DNA of 64,000 nucleotides from Distichodus sexfasciatus (taxonomy: Eukaryota; Chordata; Actinopteri; Characiformes; Distichodontidae). The position numbers and the translations under genes are program-made. Numbering within the stretch: the stretch's first letter is position 1; every line of letters begins with the position of its first letter. The notes under the pieces were generated by a model, which was not told where the DNA came from, did no database searches, and saw only the letters and a list, made by a program, of their open reading frames with translations. This document shows positions 59,131 to 64,000 of this stretch, piece after piece. Location of the stretch: NCBI GenBank assembly GCA_032718565.1, contig JAVGVS010000018.1, forward strand, positions 2,028,254 to 2,092,253, written 5' to 3'.

Positions 59131-62100
59131 CATCATGCTCATCACGGACATTCTTCCCCATCTTTCCCGTGGCATTTTATTATCTCCCTGCTGGTGGGGT
59201 CATTTATAACTCTGAATTGGTTAGAAACAGCATTTCATGTTGTTTGCACAGATGCAGTCAGCTTCTCTTATTATTGACGGTCATGTTGCTGCTTTCAAAT
59301 TATTTATAAACTATTCATATATAGGTGAAGACACCTGGTTTAATGGATGGAAAGTTATCAATCATAATTTGTTGATATATCTTGTTTATCATAAGGGGAA
59401 AATGGGACAACAGTGTCTGTGAGCTTGTTGTTGATAGAAGAAGCAGGTTCTGGTCATTCCAGTTCAGTTCCTTGAATCTGTGACTTAAATGTGAATCGAT
59501 TTGTTATTGATGGATAGATATGCTGAAATGAGGTATAAGAGAGTTTTCCAGCACTGTCTGGGACACTCATGACAAGATTACTGGAAAGAATATTTTATAA
59601 GATATTGCAATTGTTTGGCTCTGCAATTCTTCCAACTGTTGAAAAACACTAACACAGCCTGCAGTCTTTATGATTGTTCTGCCATTGGCTTTCTTAATTG
59701 TTAAATCTAAATAATACGACACCTAACACCTCACTTTAACCTGGCTTTAACTCCATTTAACAAAAGCAAGACCATCAGGACTTCACAAATATTTAAAAAC
59801 TTTGCACTCACTCATGCAGTCATTGCTTTATCTGTCTTTGTTTTCCATATCAAATTGTGGATAATTTAAACAGAGAGCAATAATTGATGTCACACCAAGT
59901 TTTTGTGACATATTATTCATTGATCTGAATTATGTACTAGTCTGACCATGAATGGCCCTCAGAGACGCATCACTTCACCCTGACAGCTTCCTGTCTTTTT
60001 TATACTCAAGAGAAGCTCTCCCCTGTCCTTATGCATGCCCACAAGTATACTATTGTGAATTATATTACCCTGCTCCTTTTGAGATGTTTGCTCTATATTA
60101 TTCATTCGTTCTGTGGAAATATTCATATGCGAGCAAGAGTACATTGTCAATTTAAGCAGCACTTGTCTATTTCCAACTAGGGTATTATTGGCTTTATGTT
60201 GACTTTGAAAAAGCCTACCCTTCAGGACATGCTGATTTTAGACAAAGGAAAAAGGCAAATTCTTTTAGACTTGGTCAAAGCTAGTGGTTTGTTGCAGATC
60301 TGAGGTGTTGTGGCTGATGGCAGGGCTCAGCTGCACTGGCAAAATGAGCCGTCCACCTCCATATCACATTTACGATTATGATTGCAACCAGAGGAGTGTG
60401 CCTCAGACACGAGGAGTCACAGCTGTTATTGGCCACGCTAGTGCAATGAGAGTCGATCCCTGGAGCCTTACTGTGCCCAAGATATGCTGGACTTTGTTGA
60501 ATGTCCAGGAGTCACGGACAGCTTCTTTTATGAGGTGCTCTGCAAGGGCCAGACTGCGCTTATTCTTCCTTCCATCATCTCTTGTTAGTAGGGCAATCTG
60601 TCTGAAGTGGAAGGGCAACAGTGTGCACCAGTTGTGCCATGCATGAAGGCAGTGTGTGTGAGTGCAATGCATGCGTGTGCTTGTGATTGAGATAAAGGCA
60701 AACTCTCCTTCCCCGGACCCCCTCCAGCCTAAAAGCAGCAGCTTGAGTGCCTTGTCCATCTACCATGCCTGCCCTCAGTGCCATTTGTCATCATGTAAGA
60801 ACAAGATTGCATGCTGGGAACTGGGGTGAGAGATAGTGCACTTGCTCCATCTGTCTCCACCGTGTTTGTCAAGATTGCTGTAAAAATAAAACAGTAACAT
60901 TTTTGTGCTTCTAAAACTTAACATTATACCAAATTGTGACATAGTATTTTAGGGGTATTTTTTCAGTTGCTAAAAGCTTTCTCCTTGTGAAATATTTTTG
61001 TAAGTGTAAGCAATAAAGGTGTGGTCAGCTGTCAGCAATTCAGGAAGTCATCAGTTTTGATCAGATGTGGTTCACTGGTCAGATGCCCCAGTGAGTCATT
61101 GGTTTAATCCAAGCACAACACATCACAGGGCTTGGACTATCCAAATGCTGTGCAATAAATGTACATGGCATTGGAAACACATAGCAGTTGCAATTACTTT
61201 TATTCAGTCAAGCTTTTCATTTACAGCATTTGTGATGGGTTTTTTGCTGTTGCAATTATATTTATAAAGTGAACTGAAGGTGAGGATATGCTTTCTCACT
61301 TCAGTACAACTGAGATTATATGATATGTATTTTCTTTTCCACAGGCTTTTCATTATCTTTTAATTCCAGACATTTGCCTTTTCATTAGTCAACTATCTGC
61401 AGATGTCTGCACATGTGAAATATTTGAGCCCTGAAGAAACTAATAAAGGCAATTTGGGGAATGGGAATCAGATTGTCCGACCCACCAGTTATTATGTTGC
61501 ATCTTTCAAATGTGAAAAGATTTTTACTCTGAGAAAACGCCTTAAAGAGAATTCTAAATGACATACATTTAACCTCACATAACTATCTAAATTATTAGTC
61601 TACTGCAATTTTCTGTTTCATTACGGATGTTCCGGGATGTGAGACGCAGTCAAGACATTAAATCAAAAACACTTATGCTTACGAAGGTTCTAGTTGGGGG
61701 AAATATAAATAATAATGAGTTATTGTGTTGCAGTTTTATTCAAGCAGAGCATAAAATTGATAAGGGCAGCAAGAGATCTAGCATGAATATTCATATTGGG
61801 TGTTTTAGCTTATCAGACATTATGTATGCAGCAAGTAATGTGTCTATGTAGAATTACAAAAGATAATAATCATGCTCCTGTCTGATTTAGGTACTTACAA
61901 GTCAAATTTGCTGTATAGAAGAACTCCTTAAGATGATCAGTGTAGTTGTTCTTTTTCTTTTGGTGATTATTGTCAAGATGTCACAAAAGCTGTTTAATAA
62001 TTCACTTGGTGATGAAAGGATGAGTTTTTGATGCATGCAAACCTCATCTCTCTGCTGTGCTTATAGTGTGATTGGTTATTGACGGCTTTGTAGGAACTGT

Positions 62101-64000
62101 GACTATACATACAGGCACACAATATAGAGTATGGTATAAATAGTGCAAAGACATACCAAGAAACTACACAATATAGAGTAAATTATATATAGCTTCTTGA
62201 TGTGCCATTGCATTACTGTGCCTCCTTTGTAAAATGAAGGGAGGAGGAGACCTTGCTGGTAATAGATGAACAGAACTCTTCTTCCATGTGTCTGAATAGA
62301 TTTCTCCAAGGACTTCTATTTTCACTCCTGCTTAAGAGAGAAATAGATTTCATAATTTTCTTACACATGGCTGCTTTTTGTAAGATTCACCATGTAAGCA
62401 TGCTTATATCATTGTACTGAGACACGGCTCTCTGCAGCCTATAATGGATGAAGTCTGGAATGATTAATGGTATCAGTATAAAAGTCGACTTCTGTTTGGT
62501 GGAACATCAAAACTGTCCTGTACTCTGGAAATATGGTGATATATAGAGTAAGCAGAGTTATCTGTAATATACACCAGGCAGATATGCACTCTTATGATGA
62601 CCGTGAGTTGTTTTGCTTTGTTTGATTTAATGACCATGAAGCTGTGTCTATTCAAGATTGAATTCAAATTTATTTGTTACATACATAATTGTACAGTGCA
62701 GTGCAGGTAAAACTACAAAATAAAAACCTGGTTCACTTCTGAGACTGTGTAAATTATTTAAAAAAATCATCCTAAATTATAAAAATCTATGCCAAAAAAT
62801 ATAGAAAAATATAGTTTAATAAAAGGAAACATTTGCAATTCTCTATGTATGAACTCCCTCAAATCTATGATCTATGACAGCTTTGCACACAACTGTGGTA
62901 CATTGCAAACACATATGGTATTGTATATGTTCACAAATGAGAGTGAGAGAAGAGAAGGACTAGGAGAGAGAACAATCTGGAAGGCTGTTTGTAAATGCTG
63001 TGCATTAGGAAAGCCAAAGTAGTGCCGTGTAAAGTGTCCATATTTAATGTGGTGAGCGTGGCACAGTTTGGCTGATGAGGGGAATGATAGCGTGCCCTCC
63101 TGCTACTGCAGCTGCTTTTAGTCTGACTGCAGAAGTTCTGCTATGCACTTCTTATGTTTATTGCACTGGTGCATAAAACGTGCCACCAAATGAGTGTGGC
63201 CCAGCACTCTCAGAAAACTTACATGCACTAATGTGGCACTTCAAAAGCAATCCATGTCTTTTTTGTGGTCACTGGGGGAGGGGAAGCTGACAGATTAAAG
63301 CGCCAACCTGTCTATTATAGACTCCAATAGTCTATTATACTGTGAATTCTTTTAAAAACCCAATAACTGTAATTCTTCTGTGTGGTCTCATCTGTGTGCT
63401 ATCTTACTTCTTTTACAACACCTTATAGATCTATATTTACAAAATATAAATCTATAACAGTTAAATATTGATTTTATGCTTTCTTATCACTCACATTCAT
63501 AATGCTGGCAGTCTGATTTAATCATAGTGTGATTTAGTGGGAGAGGGCAGTTTTGTTGGCAAGAACAACAGTAGTCACTAAAAAGGTGGTCACTAAAAGG
63601 CTGTCATGGTTTGGAGAGGTCACTCTGATAAGGTCACACAGGCCAGTCCTTAATCCAGGTTGGCGCAAGTGGTTGCTGTGGACATCTGGATGGACAGAGT
63701 AGCAAAGAAGAGATAATGGGCTTGCAGCTGAAGGCAAGAACTCTGAAAAATGTTATGCAATCTATGGAATTGTGTGATCTTGTGACTTTTGAGACCAAAA
63801 ATACATGGTGCATTTTATTGCAGAAAGTGTCAATTTTTGCATTGCAGTCAAGCTAGAACAAAATTGAGGCTATGAAAGAGAACAGTTCAATGCAATTCAA
63901 CAATTCATTACTAATTAGATTTAACTTAAAATACAAAGACAGCTAATGGACTTCATTGTCCCAACTAATTTCGTGTCAGGGCTCAGTGGAAATGATGTCC
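59131..64000. other. Gene-poor right end
   Basis: No gene could be supported. The part 60,280-60,800 is GC-richer and keeps about 118-120 open codons on both strands, without a recognised domain. A short repeat related to 17,290 lies at about 62,650-62,720. A possible degenerate SINE is near 61,065-61,135. In mammals the TUNAR/megamind locus lies on this side of C14orf132, but no copy was identified here. Confidence 0.4.

Noticed and set aside
1..64000. CRISPR arrays, bacterial operons, rRNA genes, retroviral genes
   Set aside because: No regularly spaced repeats, Shine-Dalgarno-led gene strings, rRNA text or retroviral gag/pol motifs were found; the DNA is vertebrate nuclear.

Overview
The window is AT-rich vertebrate nuclear DNA, almost certainly from a teleost fish. 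It has spliced genes with GT-AG introns, single-coding-exon GPCR genes, tRNA-derived SINEs, several Tc1/mariner elements, a hAT remnant and short interspersed repeats of the kind common in fish genomes. The protein-coding content matches human chromosome 14q31-q32: PTPN21, SPATA7, KCNK10, GPR65, bradykinin receptors and C14orf132. No bacterial, CRISPR, rRNA or viral feature was seen. All coding exon boundaries below were read by hand from the sequence and checked for splice phase.

Left part (1-14.9 kb). Ten coding exons of ptpn21 lie on the minus strand and encode the N-terminal FERM region; the gene runs off the left edge. A noncoding first exon and promoter lie near 7.1-7.4 kb. A decayed Tc1 copy (about 8.9-9.9 kb) separates ptpn21 from spata7, which is complete on the minus strand (9,931-13,397). 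Spata7 is head-to-head with kcnk10, with about 1.5 kb between the two start codons.

Middle part (14.9-41 kb). The kcnk10 (TREK-2) potassium channel is complete on the plus strand in seven coding exons, 565 aa, with an unusual second selectivity filter. The kcnk10-gpr65 interval holds SINEs, Tc1 pieces and an apparently intact Tc1 element with a 334-aa transposase. Five class A GPCR genes then follow on the minus strand: gpr65, a divergent proton-sensing-family relative, and three bradykinin-receptor paralogs. Each of the three, and gpr65, appears to have a separate noncoding 5' exon followed by an uninterrupted coding exon.

Right part (41-64 kb). This is mostly noncoding. It contains a hAT remnant, an internally deleted Tc1, more SINEs, and the two coding exons of c14orf132 on the minus strand, about 9 kb apart. 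These encode an 86-aa single-pass membrane microprotein. Beyond 59 kb no gene was recognised.

Functionally the window groups a junction-associated phosphatase, a ciliary protein, a mechano-, lipid- and pH-gated K2P channel and a cluster of small-ligand or peptide GPCRs. These are linked by ancestral synteny, not by an operon-like logic. The most interesting points are the gpr65-bradykinin-c14orf132 junction, the loss of proton-sensing histidines in the two gpr65-family receptors, the Ile in the kcnk10 second filter, the three-receptor array and the young-looking Tc1.
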